Shown here piece after piece: positions 11,450 through 23,944 of a stretch of DNA of 64,000 bases (positions are counted from its first letter, which is position 1; the number at the start of each line of letters is the position of its first letter). The stretch spans positions 248,001 to 312,000 of the forward strand of contig WTXI01000026.1 in the NCBI GenBank assembly GCA_022376515.1, read 5' to 3'. The position numbers and the translations under genes were made by a program. The notes below the pieces were generated by a model, which had not been told where the DNA came from, did no database searches, and saw nothing but the letters and a program-made list of their open reading frames with translations. The DNA comes from Lactifluus volemus (lineage: Eukaryota > Basidiomycota > Agaricomycetes > Russulales > Russulaceae).

Positions 11450-11661
11450 CCGGAGGCGTTAGACGGGCGCTACGCACACGGCGCCGAGTAAAAGCCGGGT
11501 CAAAGCCAAGGCACGATAAGAATGGATAGTGCTGTCCAGTCCCGGGTGAGGCGGTGTAAGAAGATGAGTCTGGATAAACAAATTTGAACCTGGTGATGTA
11601 CCCGTCGGCTAACAATTTGCAACGGCCCCGGGGGCGTGACTTCCTCCTGGCTACTGTGATC

Positions 11662-12697
11662 ATGGCCACCGTCTCATTGACTTCGAGGAAACGAATTCTG
11701 AGAAAATCTATATCATCCATTGTTCGTGCACTTTCCAATGATCATGTCAGCACTCAATGTAACTACGCATTATTTGATCAGCCTAAGGTTACAACCACTT
11801 ATTTATTTGTTTCGGTTCTTAGCTAGCGCAATCGCACGACGGGTCCTCTCAGCGCCCTGGTTCAGCGAAGCTACTACTATAAGCTGCTACCTGAGCATGC
11901 CCATGGGGGAAGTAGATACGTCTGCGATAGTAACGGCGATCTTGAATTCGGGTACGTGCTGCGTCTGCGACTGAACACCGTTTCACGGTGACCCATGGGC
12001 TTTCGGCTGCGTCTTTTCTTTCTTTGAATTTTTGTACATGCATCTTCACGATCAGAGATTTAACACTTGTAGGTAAAAACTTGTTTGTGCCCAAGGTGGA
12101 CCCGTCGCTTGCTGGGGGAATGGACCTGCTGAGGATCCAAGACGACGACGATCTACACTCGATCCCTAGCGGCATCTGGGGCATCAAAGAACCCTCGTTT
12201 CACTACCGAGAGACAACCAGAATGAAAGGTTCCGTAATTTGTTTTTTTTGGGGCCTTTTTGGCGGTTTCAAATGTTTTGTTTTGTTTTAGCGACCGATGG
12301 AGATAGCACCTCACTGGACGTCATCTTGATCCCAGGTGAATTACTCACTCTTGAGATGTCTCATCAGTATATTCACTTTTTTTTTGTGTCTTGTCAGCGG
12401 TCGCCTTTGATCGGTCGCTCGCGCGCCTCGGCCATGGCAAGGGCTACTACGACCGTTTCCTTTCTTCGTATTCGTCCCTCGCTTCGGCCCGAGGACACTC
12501 CAAACCCCTCTTTGGTGAGTGAACAACAAAATACCTGTACCCGACCTACCCGACCTTCTTTAGTCGGGCTAGCGCTTAAAGAGCAAGTTTTGGATGCGGG
12601 CCAAGTCCCTGTTGGTACAAAAGACGTCTCGGTGGACATGGTTGTCACACCTGACGAGACGATTCAGGTCACCACTGATGGAAATTCGCTCACCTAA
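11662..12697 (+). CDS. 5-formyltetrahydrofolate cyclo-ligase (MTHFS)
   Basis: Converts 5-formyl-THF to 5,10-methenyl-THF using ATP, in cytosolic or mitochondrial one-carbon metabolism. Six exons (11662-11758, 11823-11951, 12073-12228, 12291-12335, 12398-12514, 12564-12697) join in phase to give 225 residues. Diagnostic features are an N-terminal basic RKRILRK segment, YLSMPMGEVDT, the KNLFVPKV strand with GIWGIKEP, and the signature VAFDRSLARLGHGKGYYDRF. These match the family in order and length (yeast Fau1 is similar in size). The gene is convergent with Nup107, whose stop is only about 90 bp away. Confidence 0.95.
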
Positions 12698-12783
12698 TGA
12701 TTGCAACGGATCACCACGGCCAGTATACAATGCGTTGTCACGTTGCACTGTATCACCTTATTACGTATACATATACAACAACC

Positions 12784-15715
12784 TCAGAGTACAGCTCTAA
12801 ATGGATCCGATCCTCCATGTTCTAGCCCTGCCAACATAGCGGTGCGCACAGCAGCCAGGTATTCCTTTAGCCTACGCCCATTCTCCCCCGCGAATTCGGT
12901 GAACAGCATATATCGCGAGTCAGCGACGGTGTTCGCCAGGCTCAAGGCATGTCGGACGTTGCTAACAAATAACCAGTTAAGAATGGGAGGATGGGATGAG
13001 AAGGTAAAGTAAGGAGCGCACTCGGGTATGTGTGTGCGGGAGGACAGAAGGAGCGTGTGTAAGCGGAGTATCAGCTCCGGAATAAACAGCTGGCGAATAC
13101 GCGTCAATTCCCGGGAGCGACGATCGGCTGCGGAAGGTCATGCCGTAAATATCCCGCATACATGTACGAGGACAATAGTGCTACGTCGGGGACTTACTGG
13201 CGGGTATCTCGGCATCCGGGACCAACCAATCCGTAGTCAACAGCTTGAGGATCTGCTCATGCCCACTGGATACTAGGTTCTGTACCGGTCGTAATGAGGA
13301 TCAAGCACAGTAAGAAAATGACCAAAAAAAATAAAATAAGGATGCGCACCCCGTAATCTCTGAGCCATGTTGTGCGCGAGTCCCGACTCATCTGTGAGGC
13401 TTCGAGTGTCTGGCACTCCTTTACGCGCTCGAGCGTCTCCCATGCGATGAAGAATTGGCGATAGTCAAGGTATTCCGCTGCACGCTCCTCGGGCGTGCTA
13501 ATCGCTGCCAATTCAGGTGGGAGCAAGTCTAAGAGCACCCGCGCCACATTAACCCTCCCACGAGCTGTACCAAACGGATAAACGGGTGAGTCCAAAAAAA
13601 AGAAAGAGGCTGCGAGTACATACCGAGGAGGTACCTCAGGATGACGTTCGCCTGCTCCAAAGCGGTATCAGACGTCTCTGCCTCGACAACCGTCCACTCG
13701 ATCGACCTGACGAGTAACATCTCGGCTTCCTCCGCAGGCTCAAGTGCCGCTTTCGCCAAATCGGAAGGGGCCCCTTGACGGATGAGGGAAGAGTATCGAG
13801 TGCGCGCTCGATCGTACGTTCTGCCGTGACGATGGCGACGCGCGGGACGTCCAGTCCATGCTCACGGGCGCGCTGCAGTGCCGTGCGGCGCTCCGCAGGA
13901 TCCGCAGAGAGAGCGAGGGAGGTCAGGAAGAGCGCATAGCGCTCGACGGCGTTGTCGCCCAGTGCACCAGCGTACATGGCAATGAGGGAACGTTGGCCTG
14001 CGCCCTGTCATCATAGGTCTGTCAGGAGGGCAAGCTAGGTTGGGACAAGTAGATGTGGGGCGTGCCTCGAGGACTTGGAGATAGGCTTCAAGGATAATCT
14101 GTATTGCGAGTGGGAAACGGCAATATCGATCATCTGTAGGTAGAGACACAAATGCGCGAAGAAACGTGTCATCGTCGGGTACCTGGAAAAAGTTGTTTGC
14201 GATCAGAGCAGTCGTAACGGGTGGATACGAGGGACGCACTCGGACGATTCGGGGTCATACGCACCGTCCCGCAACCTAGATGCAAAATCATCTAACAGTG
14301 CGTCTGTGCGGTCCAAGATGATGTGTAATTGGGATATGTGGAAGGGGTCCTCGGCACCTAAGCCCTCCTGTACCTGCACCGTGGCGAGAGCTTGCAACTC
14401 CTGCTCGACGTCCGCTCGCCACACTTCTTCTTCTTCCTCGCTCGGTTCCCCCTCCTCTTCTCTCCCAGATGGCTCCCAGAACCCGCCTCCGAGTCGCGCG
14501 AGGGCTCACTCAGCCGTTCCTCGCATAAAACTGATATTGTCGCCCACAACGCATCCTCCCATGTGCGGCACGCAGATTTCAAGACGCCCGAGGTCTGGAC
14601 AGAAGGCGCGAGTGCGGCGTATAGGGCGCGTTCTGTGGACGATACGCGAGGATCAAGGGCGGCTCGCGTGCAGGTAGTCTTCCACAACGCGCGCCTTTGA
14701 TTTCCGTGCCATAGGTCCGGATTCTCTTCGTCTTCCTCGGCAGCATCGTCCTGTCGTGTTGTGGCTAGTGGTGCAGAGTGTCAGCTTGGAATAGGACAAC
14801 ACGACGGCAGAAAAAATGCTCACAAATTGCAGGCCATGAAAATAGAAGAGAACCACGAATACTGGCTGCGCGCCAAGGTTGATGCGCATCACGACAAAGT
14901 TTACCGCGTCCTCAACATTCCCAGCACGCACATAAGCGAACAACGTGTGCGACAAAGCCTTGTCATAGCTCTAAGAAAAAAAAACTTGGACATAAGTCAT
15001 TATTGCGAATTGTTAATGAACTGGCGCACCGCATCATCCGCTGCCAAACTGCGTCCAATCTCCGCCTCCCGTACGACGGCGTCGGGATCCATCTCGCGTA
15101 CCACATTTTCCGCCGCGCGCCCGATGTTAACCGTCCGAAGGCCTTGCGTGACGCGATGTTTCGTGAAACGCCAATAGCCTGTCGACGCGTCCGGATGTGG
15201 CGGCGGAGGTGCGGTGTCATGTAGCCACTCGCGTACGACGACGAGTTCGGACAGCGAGCGAGAGGCCGCCATGGTGGCCTGTGCGAGGGCGGAAGTTGGC
15301 GTGTATGGATTCGCGGCTAAAAGAGAGCGAGCTGAAGGTTGAAGTGGGGGTTCTGTTTTGCGAGCGCTGAAAGAAAAAAAAAGGCCAATGTTGGGTTGGG
15401 TCAGTGTGATGTGAGGAGAGTGAGGTGGACGGACGGCATGACTGCTTGGAGAAGAGCCCATGTACTGCATTCCATCCTCAGCGCCTCGATCTCCTCTGGT
15501 GTCGCATTCCCCTCTCCTCGAAGGTCAGATAACCTGGAAAACGAATGAGGTCGCTTGAGTCCATGAGCGAACAAGACAACGCACTGTTGTTCACATAAGT
15601 GGCGAAGCTGTGGAGCAAACCCGGATTGAGGGTCGAGAAGTGCCTCCAAATTATCCTTTTGTGTTTGGCATAAAGCGAGAATATCTGCGCAAGCAGTGTA
15701 AAATGTTTCTGACAT
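12784..15715 (-). CDS. Nucleoporin Nup107/Nup84, three exons one base short
   Basis: Scaffold subunit of the Y-shaped Nup84/Nup107-160 complex of the nuclear pore. The start is the ATG at 15715. Exons include 15435-15715, 15030-15366, 14824-14970, 14236-14764, 14066-14182 and 13624-14004, then smaller ones to the stop at 12784. Recognisable blocks are TWALLQAVMP, NPYTPTSALAQA, VVREWLHDTAP, SYDKALSHTLFAYVRAGN, AHQPWRAASIRGSLLFSW, FHISQLHIILDR, AEMLLVRSIEW, LLTTDWLVPDAEIP and TRIRQLFIPELILRLH. One intron, after LQVLE, appears to be GC-AG. The exons of 147, 529 and 381 nt are each exactly one nucleotide short of the phase needed, and the conserved reading frame changes inside each. As the gene is normally indispensable, consensus errors are the simpler reading, though decay is possible. 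Confidence 0.9.
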
Positions 15716-15806
15716 TGGCAGACTTGGTCAGACTCAGAGACTCAGTTGGACTCATTGCCTTTTTTAGGCTGACTCTGACTCTAACAAAACAAAATATTCT
15801 ATCCAA

Positions 15807-17716
15807 CTAAATTGAAGTCCGTTCTCCGTTCTCGTGTAACATCTCTTGGAATGGTGCGTCCAGAGTTTTGACCAGGCGTTCTGTAGACGAGATAATGACA
15901 GAATAATATGTCTCCATTGGTGAGCCGGATAGGTGTTGGGCTAAGAGGAAACATAAGAATCATGGTCAATGGATCAAAGGGCCACACGCGTACCAGTTGA
16001 CGTTACTGAAGCGCCATGCTCCCTTGACGCTTTACCCAAAGCTTCGACAAAGTCCTTCTGAGCAGAAGCTGAAAACTTTTTGCCCTCCAGGCCATCGCAA
16101 AGTTCCTCAAGAGTCCTCCTGGTGGCTTTAAAATCTTCATGAGAGAGATTCTCCACGTGCGGAATGACTGGGAGGACCCTCGTTATAAAATTTGTGACAG
16201 CGATCAGCCGCCTATCGTCATTCTCCTTGCTCCTGATGGACCCATCTTTGCCTTCAGAGTACGGAAGCCGTTTCAGCAGTGCACGTTCAAGCATCGCGAC
16301 GGTGCTCAGCGCCGCAAACGCGACTGTGTGGTCATGATCACGGGAAAGCCGTTGGAGAATATGGCTGGCGGACTCTGGGAACTCCACCCTCAGGCCTTGA
16401 GACAGAAATGCCCTTGATATTTCCCAAATCGCACGCGCACAGGTTATTGCACGCCGCCGCCGTACATCCGAGTCCATTCTCCTGTCAAGGTCAATGCAAG
16501 AAATAAACAGCTGTACAATCCGCTGGCCAAGAGGTGGCTCCTCTCCAGTTTCACTTAATAATGACCCAATATTGGCAACACGGGTTCCAAAATTATCACC
16601 AGGCCACAAATAACCGGGGATCGCGTCGAGAAAGGTCTCCATTTCGCCTTCGTCGTGACACAAGTTGAGAGCAGACTTGAGAGCCATTTCGTCAACTTTC
16701 AATCTATGCTCTGCTTTGTCCATCAGGAGCTTATCGATACCGTTCCATGTGTGCCTCCAGGACTCTTCGATCTTGGCCCGGATGCGATTAGAGCATGCGA
16801 GGAGGCAAAGGGTACCCATGGCGAGCAAGTGGCCCATGTACCACATGACCGATGTTAGCGGTGTCTGGTAGGGGCATTGATGGGAAAACACGGGGAGAGC
16901 AGTCACAACAACGTATCCAGCGGCGAGCACGCAGACGGCCACAAGGATGACGACCGCGACCTCGTCATTCGCGGCGAATAGGAATTCGATGAGGCCGGCA
17001 AAGAAAAGGAAGATTGCTGCGTGCATCAGGAGCGAAATGTTCTCGACTACCCAGCGGGTGTGAAACTTTTGCACGCCGTCGAATAGGTAAGTACGAAGTC
17101 TGACCCGACGTTGTGGCGTTGTCGAAGACTGGGTGAGCCGAACGTATCTGCTAGCCCACTTCTGCACAAGCGTAGCAGCAAGGGCACAGGAAAGACTGAG
17201 GAACAGACTGAGGAACCACAGGATGTTCACATGGACAGCATAACGTTTCGGTCGAAATGGTTCCTCGGCCGCCGGCGCGGGTAGGTGAGTTCCGTTGGAG
17301 ATTGCAGCGAGTTGCGCTGTAGCCTGTAGAAGGAGTCTTGCGGATATCTCACCAGGATCAGGCTTGAGTAACTTGTAACTTTCGACAAGGAATGCGGCAA
17401 CGGTAGCGGAGAAGATACCCGTCTAAAAACAGTGTGAGTAGTGCCAACGTAGCTAACAATTTCCATACACACATATAAGAGGATTCCGTCCATATCAGCC
17501 TTCCACCGCTCGGCCATTGCAGTATCAAGCTTGTCCGTTTGTGAGATACAAAGAGTCCACATCTTCAAAGAAGGGTCATCGCCGTCTCGATGATCTAGCG
17601 GATGGATAGGTTAGAGAGGGAATTTAATGATATGTGGTTTAGACATCCACACCCTTAACTATGGTCCCCTTTTCCTCATCGTTATTGACGGGCTCACCAG
17701 CGACTCTCGAATCCAT
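15807..17716 (-). CDS. DUF6535 membrane protein, type I
   Basis: The first exon starts at the ATG at 17716 (MDSRVAGEPVNND). The second carries the family signature AMAERWKADMDGILLY. After an intron comes TGIFSATVAAFLVESYKLLK, then VNILWFLSLFLSLSCALAA and three further hydrophobic helices. The long helical C-terminus includes ETFLDAIPGYLW and RRRRAITCARAIWEIS. A last exon is inferred after a donor at about 15989, by analogy with the type II genes, and ends at 15807. It is the first of the tandem array and only 91 bp upstream of the Nup107 start codon. The function of DUF6535 proteins is unknown; the helices imply a membrane location. Confidence 0.8.
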
Positions 17717-17886
17717 GAAAAGTGGACGAGCTAAAGGGCGAATTTATATTATGTAATCTCAGCCAGGCAGTTTATTGGAGACACGTTAATTGATCAATAG
17801 AACCGTACTTGATAACGACAACAAAGGTATCTTTACATAGAACATAAATTCAGTCTCTTCTGTACTACAGCCTGACTATCGAAGAA

Positions 17887-19898
17887 TCATGTGGAAGCAA
17901 ATCGAGTCTTGGATAGCAAATCCTTGAACTCAACCTCCAAAGCATTGGCCAACTCCGATGTAGCCTTTTTGACAGCACTCTGAAACGCCGATACTGGCAA
18001 TCCGGGCGATTGTTGACCTAGGGAGGGCGACCTAAGTTTATACTAAAACCGAATCAGATTCAAGCCAAAGCGTACCTTCTGGCTTCACCTCAGCTTCACC
18101 TCTCATCACTTCAGCCAACATTTCGGCGAACATACGTTGCGCTTCAGGTGAGAACTCTTCCCGGTCCGACACATCGCAAAGTTTCACAAGGGTCTTCCGG
18201 ATGGCCTCAATATCTTCATGAGACAGCTTCTCCATAAGCGGAATGAGGGAGAGGACACTCGATATGAAATCTGTCACGATGAGGAGCCGCCTGTCGCCAG
18301 GTCCATGGTGGCGATGATGCTGCCGCTCGCCAACTATGGCATTAAGTACTTGAGAAGCCTCTTGGTGCCTGTCGAGGTGCATTCTCTCGTCAAAGTGCGC
18401 AAGGAGCGCGTGTTCCGCAATGGCGATGGCGCTCAACGCTTCCAACGCGATCGCGGGATCGGGATCGTGCGATAGTTTCTCCAGTTTCCCGCAGGTAGCT
18501 GGAGGCAAGTACGTTATCAAATCTGCAGACTCCTTTGAGATTTCCCCGATCGCACGCGTGCAGGTGATCGCGCGCTGCCGCCGCAATCCTTTGTCCAGGC
18601 TTACGTCGGGGTCGATGCAAGAGGTCAAGAGCAGGTCAAGATGGGGGGTCAAGATGTAAGCGGGTTGCGGATCAGGATCGGTCGTTGGCTTGATAAATAG
18701 AGATCTGATACTCTCCACACGATGAGACTTCGGTTTACCTCGCAAATAACCAGGGATTGCATCCACAAAGGTTTCTAATTTCCTATGGTCGCTACACGAG
18801 GTGAGCGCCGACTTGAGAGCCTTTTCGTCGATTTTCCGTTTGTCTTGAACCTTTTGAACCTTTTCATCGAATTTCAGGTCGTTCGCAAAGTTCACTAGAT
18901 GGTTGTGGAAGCCCTTGCGTACTCTTTCCCAGAAATCCTGATACGTTTTCTGAATCCCCTTGGAACGCGAAAATGGCCACAGGGCGCCGATACTGAGGTA
19001 GTGTCCCGTGTACCAAATCAACGAGGTCAGTGGTGTCTGGTAGGGACATTGATAGTAAAGCACGGGTAATGCAGTGAGGGCAATGTAGAAAGCACCGAAG
19101 ATGCAGACAGTCACAAGAATGACAGTTGCGACTTCGTCATTGATGGCGAAAAGGAACTCGACGAGGCCAGCAAAGAAAAGGAAGATTGCTGCGTGCATCA
19201 GAAACGCGATGTTCTCGACCATCCAGCGGGTATGAAAGCTCTCCATGCCATCGAAGAGGAAAGTGCGAATCCGGACGCGACGAATTGGCGTCGTAGTGGT
19301 CTGAGCGAGTCGGAGGTATCGGCGGGTCCACTGTTGCACAAGTGTGGCGAGGAGGGCACAGCAGAGGCTGAGACAGAGGCTGAGGAACCACAGGATATTC
19401 ACATGGATGGCATAACGTGGGGGCCGAAACGTGTCATCTGTCGTCGGAGGGGTGGCGAGGGGTACGCCATTGGAGATTGCAGCAAGTTGTTGTGTAGCTT
19501 GCCGAAGAAGTTGTGCGGTATCCGCGCTGGAATCAGGTCGAAGTAGCTTGATGCTTTCGAGGACGAATGCGGCAACCGTCGCGGAGAAAACACCCGCCTA
19601 AGCAACGTTTTGTTCAGGTAACCGAGGGCCATTGAAGACGGTCTTTGCATACTCACATAAATGAGGATTCCGTCCATAGCATCCTTCCAGCGCTTAGCTA
19701 GTGCGGTATCATGCTCGTTGGCTTGCGAGTTACAAAGAGACCACATCTTCGGAAGGGTCATCGATATCTGGGTGATCTGGCCGCAGGTGCGTGTACGGCA
19801 TTAGTGCGGGAACAAGCAATGACCCAAACCTACTCACCATGAGCTCCAGCTACGGTTCCTTTCTCCGCGTCTTGATTGGTCTTACTGGTATGATCCAT
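17887..19898 (-). CDS. DUF6535 membrane protein, type II, copy 1
   Basis: The ATG at 19898 opens MDHTSKTNQDAEKGTV. The next exon carries DTALAKRWKDAMDGILIY, then GVFSATVAAFVLESIKLL, the VNILWFLSLCLSLCCALLA helix, RRVRIRTFLFDG and three more helices. The cytosolic helical part has LETFVDAIPGYLRG and LRRQRAITCTRAIGEIS. A final exon after the phase-1 intron (donor GTACGC, acceptor CCTAG) adds about 42 residues (FQSAVKKATSELANALEVEF) and ends at 17887. A frame reading through that donor stops at 18038, but the spliced tail is conserved in the copy at 26 kb. Closely related to 26118-28101 and to the decayed copy at 21996-23944. Confidence 0.82.
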
Positions 19899-20039
19899 AA
19901 GGAAATGAAGAGAGGGCGAAGGGAAGGGTGTAGATGAGTTTGAGATGCTATTTATCCGTATTGCGAAGGCTAGTCAAGGCGTGTGAATTATGTTCCGCTT
20001 GGTTTCCGTGATTTCCGTGATTTCCGAAGCCAATCTAAA

Positions 20040-20235
20040 GTCACACCCGTAGAGGCTAAAAGCATTACATGATCGCCCTAAAAAGAAATGAGTTTCTTGG
20101 CAGGGGGAGAAGAGAAGCACTTCTAGCGACATACCTTTAAACGGGTCTTAGCTGGCGACTTCCAAAAACCGTAGGTAGCGTAAGATCTCGTTAATCCCCT
20201 CAGGCCCAAAATGCACTTAATATCTATAATAATAA
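20040..20235 (-). pseudogene. Tail fragment of the 28.3-29.9 kb gene family
   Basis: Read on the minus strand, it has a decayed version of the peptide FGPEG..EILR.LR.LEVA followed by an in-frame stop. The same tail appears at 24050-24230, 25590-25680 and, best preserved, at 28326-28500. It marks the 5' boundary of each type II DUF6535 repeat unit. Confidence 0.6.
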
Positions 20236-20239
20236 GGCT

Positions 20240-20715
20240 ATAAGTGTAAGATTAGAAATGATGATAGTGTGAAGTCATTGTGATGGTAGGAGTGTTGCCC
20301 CCGCCCGGTTGGTGGTACCGTGACAACTCGCGATCACGGGACTTAGATGTTTTGTTAGCCAATAAGGACTCATCCCCATGGTTGTTTCGGAGCTGCCAGT
20401 GCTTTGCAGCAAAACATGGCGTTTGTCATGTTGTGGGTGTATTATTTACAAGAAACACGTCCTATATATTTAAATGATGCTTGTATTACTACCTAAGCAC
20501 ACCACAGGTTGGGAGAAGTGAGCCGCATGGAATGGAGGCCCGAGGTAAGTTTGTCAGTCAGAACTTGAACCATGCACGTACAACGATATTCCTGTCCATA
20601 AATGCCCATGGGTATGGGATTCTCCTTGAGCGTGAGTCTCAAGTGGCACCTGGTCACGCGCTAATAATATCCTTGTCCCTGAAAGCACCGTTAAACATCA
20701 GTGCGGTAGTTGTGG
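20240..20715. other. Intergenic, nothing supported
   Basis: Unique sequence without a conserved frame or visible repeat. Confidence 0.4.
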
Positions 20716-20719
20716 TCAG

Positions 20720-21500
20720 GGTATCGTGCAAGATGGGATGGGGTTCAAGCAGCGCGATAACGTTGAGACACGCTGCAGTGCATGTGTCGAGCTGCTATCA
20801 GTCGAGGGGACCCGGAACAGTACTAGTAGAATGCAGCAGCACACAATGTGCTCTGCTGCAAGCATATGCTCGCCAAAGAGGAGCACCTGTGTGGTGATGG
20901 CACTATCGTATGTGATTCGGAGGCTGGTACAGTAGTTGGATTGCAGAAGGCTTGGAAGTGCGCCAAAGAACTCTTTAAGGGTCCTCTTTATCTCTGAGCC
21001 TGTAGGGCAAGGTCCGCGGAGGGCCATATGATCGAAGTCAGCGCCAATATCCCCAGCGATTCCCCGACGTGACGCCTGGCACTGCAGTTGGTGATTGCTT
21101 ACTTGATGGAACATAAAACGGATGTGAGTGGTATGGAAATAAAGACGTAGCACGGTCTCGCCGTTTGGGCTCCTTGCCTCCTGGAATAGGACCGGGATGG
21201 AGTCAACAAGCGCCTTGACGTGTATGTATGCATCTGCCTCAAGTAGAGTGCGTCAGGGCTAATCTCAGTAAAAACCTCCTTGACACATGCTTCAGCAGCA
21301 GACTCTTTGCGGCCACAGTTTGAACCCAGGATCGCTCATTAGGCATCATTGTGTTGATACACCAGGAGTACTTGTTGTCCATGATGTCCATGCCAATCTT
21401 GCCAATCTGTTCCAGCGTTCTGGTGTAATCCGTATATTCGCCTTGGACTTGGAAGTACTATCCGAGGGAAACGAGGACGTCCAACGCAAGCTTCAGGGTA
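20720..21500 (-). pseudogene. Unrecognised gene fragment inside the array
   Basis: Minus-strand frames read like real protein but are broken by stops and frame changes. In order they include LEQIGKIGMDIMDNKYSW, VDSIPVLFQEARSPNGET, LRLYFHTTHIRFMFHQ (before a GTAAGC donor) and EIKRTLKEFFGALPSLLQSN. I do not recognise the family. Both ends are cut by DUF6535 array sequence, so it is probably a captured fragment. Confidence 0.4.
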
Positions 21501-21502
21501 GC

Positions 21503-21845
21503 TTGTAACTTTCGACAAGGAATGCGGCAACGGTAGGGGGGAAGACACACTTGTAAGAGGAGCATTTTGCTAAGGTGTCAGTGAGTGGTGCCAATTTTCC
21601 ATACGCACATATAAGAGAATTCTATCCTTCCACCGCTCGGGACCAATGCGGTATCAAGCCTGTCCGTTCGTGTTTGAGTCCACATCTTCAAAAAGGGTCA
21701 TCCGAGTCGCCATCTCGATGATCTGACAAATGGATAGGTTAGAGAGGGAATACAGTGACATGTGGTTTGGACATCCACACCCTTAACTACGGACCCCTTT
21801 CCTCACCTTGATTTACTGGCTCACCAGCGACATTCAAATCCATGA
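21503..21845 (-). pseudogene. 5' fragment of a type I DUF6535 gene
   Basis: Matches the first exons of the gene at 15807-17716. There is a first-exon MD-start at about 21845, the 'ERW' exon at 21620-21700, and the start of the FSATVAAFLVESYKL exon at about 21505-21545, where the match ends abruptly. Small deletions break every exon. Confidence 0.7.
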
Positions 21846-21995
21846 AAAGTGGACGAGCTAGGACGTAATTATATTATGTAATCGCGACAACCAGGAAGTA
21901 TGTCGGAGACACGAAAACCAAGTTAACTGGTAAAATAGAACCGCGCTAGAACATAATCTCGGACTCTGCTGTACTACGGCCTGAGTATAGAAGAA

Positions 21996-23944
21996 TCAAG
22001 TGAAAGCAGTCGAATCTTTGGGTAGCAGATCTTTAAACTCAACCTCCAAAGCATTGACCAGTTCCAATGTGGCCAATTCGACAGTCCTCTGAAATACCGA
22101 TATCGGCAGTGTAGACAATTGTTGATCTGGGGAACCGCGTCCTAAGTTTAAACTGAATCAAATTCAAGCCAAAGCGTACCTTCTGCCTTCACCTCAGCTT
22201 CACCTCTCATCACTTCAGCCAATTTTTCGGCGAACTTACGTTGGGCATCGGGTGAGAATTCTTCGCGGTCCGACTTATCGCAAAGTTTTACAAGCGTCTT
22301 CCGGATGGCCTCAAGATCTTCATAAGACAGCTTCTCCATAAGCGGGATGAGGGAGCGGACGCTCGATATGAACTCTGTCACGATGAGGAGCCTCCTGTCG
22401 CCAGGCCATGGTGGAGATGATGCCGCCGCTCGCCAACTATGCATCAAGTACTTGAGAAGCTGTTGGGTGCCTGTCGAAGTCCTTTTTATTGTCAAATCGT
22501 GCAAGGAGCGCGTGTTCCACGATCGCGAGGGCGCTCAATGCTTCCAAAGCAATTGCGGGATCGTGATCTCGCGAAAGGTGCCTCAGTTTCCCGCAGGTAG
22601 CTATAGGCAAGTATGTCGTCAGATCTGCAGATGCCTTTGAGATTTCCCCGATCGCACGCGCGCAGGTGATTGCGCGCTGTCGCCGTAATCCTTTGTCCAT
22701 GCTTATGTCAGCGTCGACGCAAGAAGTCAAGAGTAGGTCAAGATGGGGGGAGAGTTGAGGATCGTCAGGATCGTTCATCTGCTTGTTAAGTAGAGATCTG
22801 ATATTTTGAATACGGTAAGATTTGGCCACCTCGCAGATAACCAGGGATTGCATCCACAAAGGTTTCTAATTGACTATCGTCGCTACATGAGGTGAGCGCC
22901 GACTTGAGAGCCTTTTCGTCAATTTCAGTTTTCATCGTCCTTCGCTACGTCCACCAGATGGTTGTAATAGCCCTTGCGTACATTTCCGGAGCGGCTGAAT
23001 GTGGCCTGAACCTCTTGGAACAGGAAAATAACCATAGGGCACCGATACTGAATAGTGTACCGTGTACCAAATCGACGAGGTTAGTGGTGTCTGGTAAGGA
23101 CATTGATAGTAAAGCACGGGGAATGCGGTGAGGAAGATGTATGCAGCGCCGAAGATGCAGACAGTCACAAGGATGACAGTTGCGACTTCGTCATTGATGG
23201 CGAAAAGGAACTCGACGAGGCCAGCAAAGAAAAGGAAGATTGCTGCGTGCATCATGAAGAGATGTTCTCGACCACCCAGCGGGTACGAAACTCTTCACGC
23301 CATCGAAGAGGTAAGTGCGAGTCCGGACACGACGCATTGGCGTTGTATGGTCTGAGCGAGTCGAAGTATCTGCGGGTCCACTGTTGCACAAGTGTGGCTA
23401 GGAGGGCACAGGAGAGACTGAGACAGAGGCTGAGGAACCACAGGATATTCACACGGACGGCATAACGTGGGGGTCGAAACGTGTCATCTGTGGTCGGAGG
23501 GGTGGCGAGTTGTACGCCATTGGAGATTGCAGCAAGTTGCTGTGTAGCTTGCCGAAGAAGTTGTGCGGTATCCGCGCTGGAATCAGGTGAAGTAGCTTGA
23601 TCTTTCGATGATGAATGCGGCAATTGTCGCAGAGAAAACACCGGTCTAAGCACCGTTTTGTTCAGGTAACTGAGGGTCATTGAAGGCGATCTTAGCATAC
23701 TCACATATATAAGGATTCCGTCCATATCAGCCTTCCAGCGCTTAACCATGCCATATCATGCTCGTTGGCTTGCAAGATACAAAGAGCCCACATCTTCGAA
23801 GAAGGGTCGGTGCTGTCTGGGTGATCTGCCGCAGTGCGTTACGGTTTTAGTGGGGAATGAGCGATCAATAACCTAAACAACTCACCATGAGCTCCAGGTA
23901 AGGTTCCTTTCTCGCGTCTGGTCGGTCTTGTTGGTAGAATCCAT
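21996..23944 (-). pseudogene. DUF6535 type II, copy 2, many small deletions
   Basis: Aligns end to end with the intact gene at 26118-28101 at very high identity. It differs by at least a dozen small gaps, nearly all single-base deletions. Examples are GGCCC to GGCC near 22405, TATGGC to TATGC near 22440, GAATTG to GAATG near 23000, and GAAAG to GAAA near 23290. The frame is broken repeatedly, so no full-length protein is possible as written. Either it is a recent pseudogene, or it is a poorly polished repeat copy in the assembly; the near absence of substitutions favours the second. Confidence 0.8.

Noticed and set aside
14306..14700. Ser/Pro-rich plus-strand frames
   Set aside because: They are antisense to the conserved Nup107 exon 14236-14764.
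18038..18060. Stop at 18038 as the end of the type II DUF6535 protein
   Set aside because: Reading through passes a GTACGC donor; the spliced tail to 17887 is conserved in the copies at 22.0 and 26.1 kb.
20481..20935. Plus-strand frames of up to 138 codons
   Set aside because: They lie opposite the broken minus-strand gene fragment, whose translation is more protein-like, and have no motif of their own.
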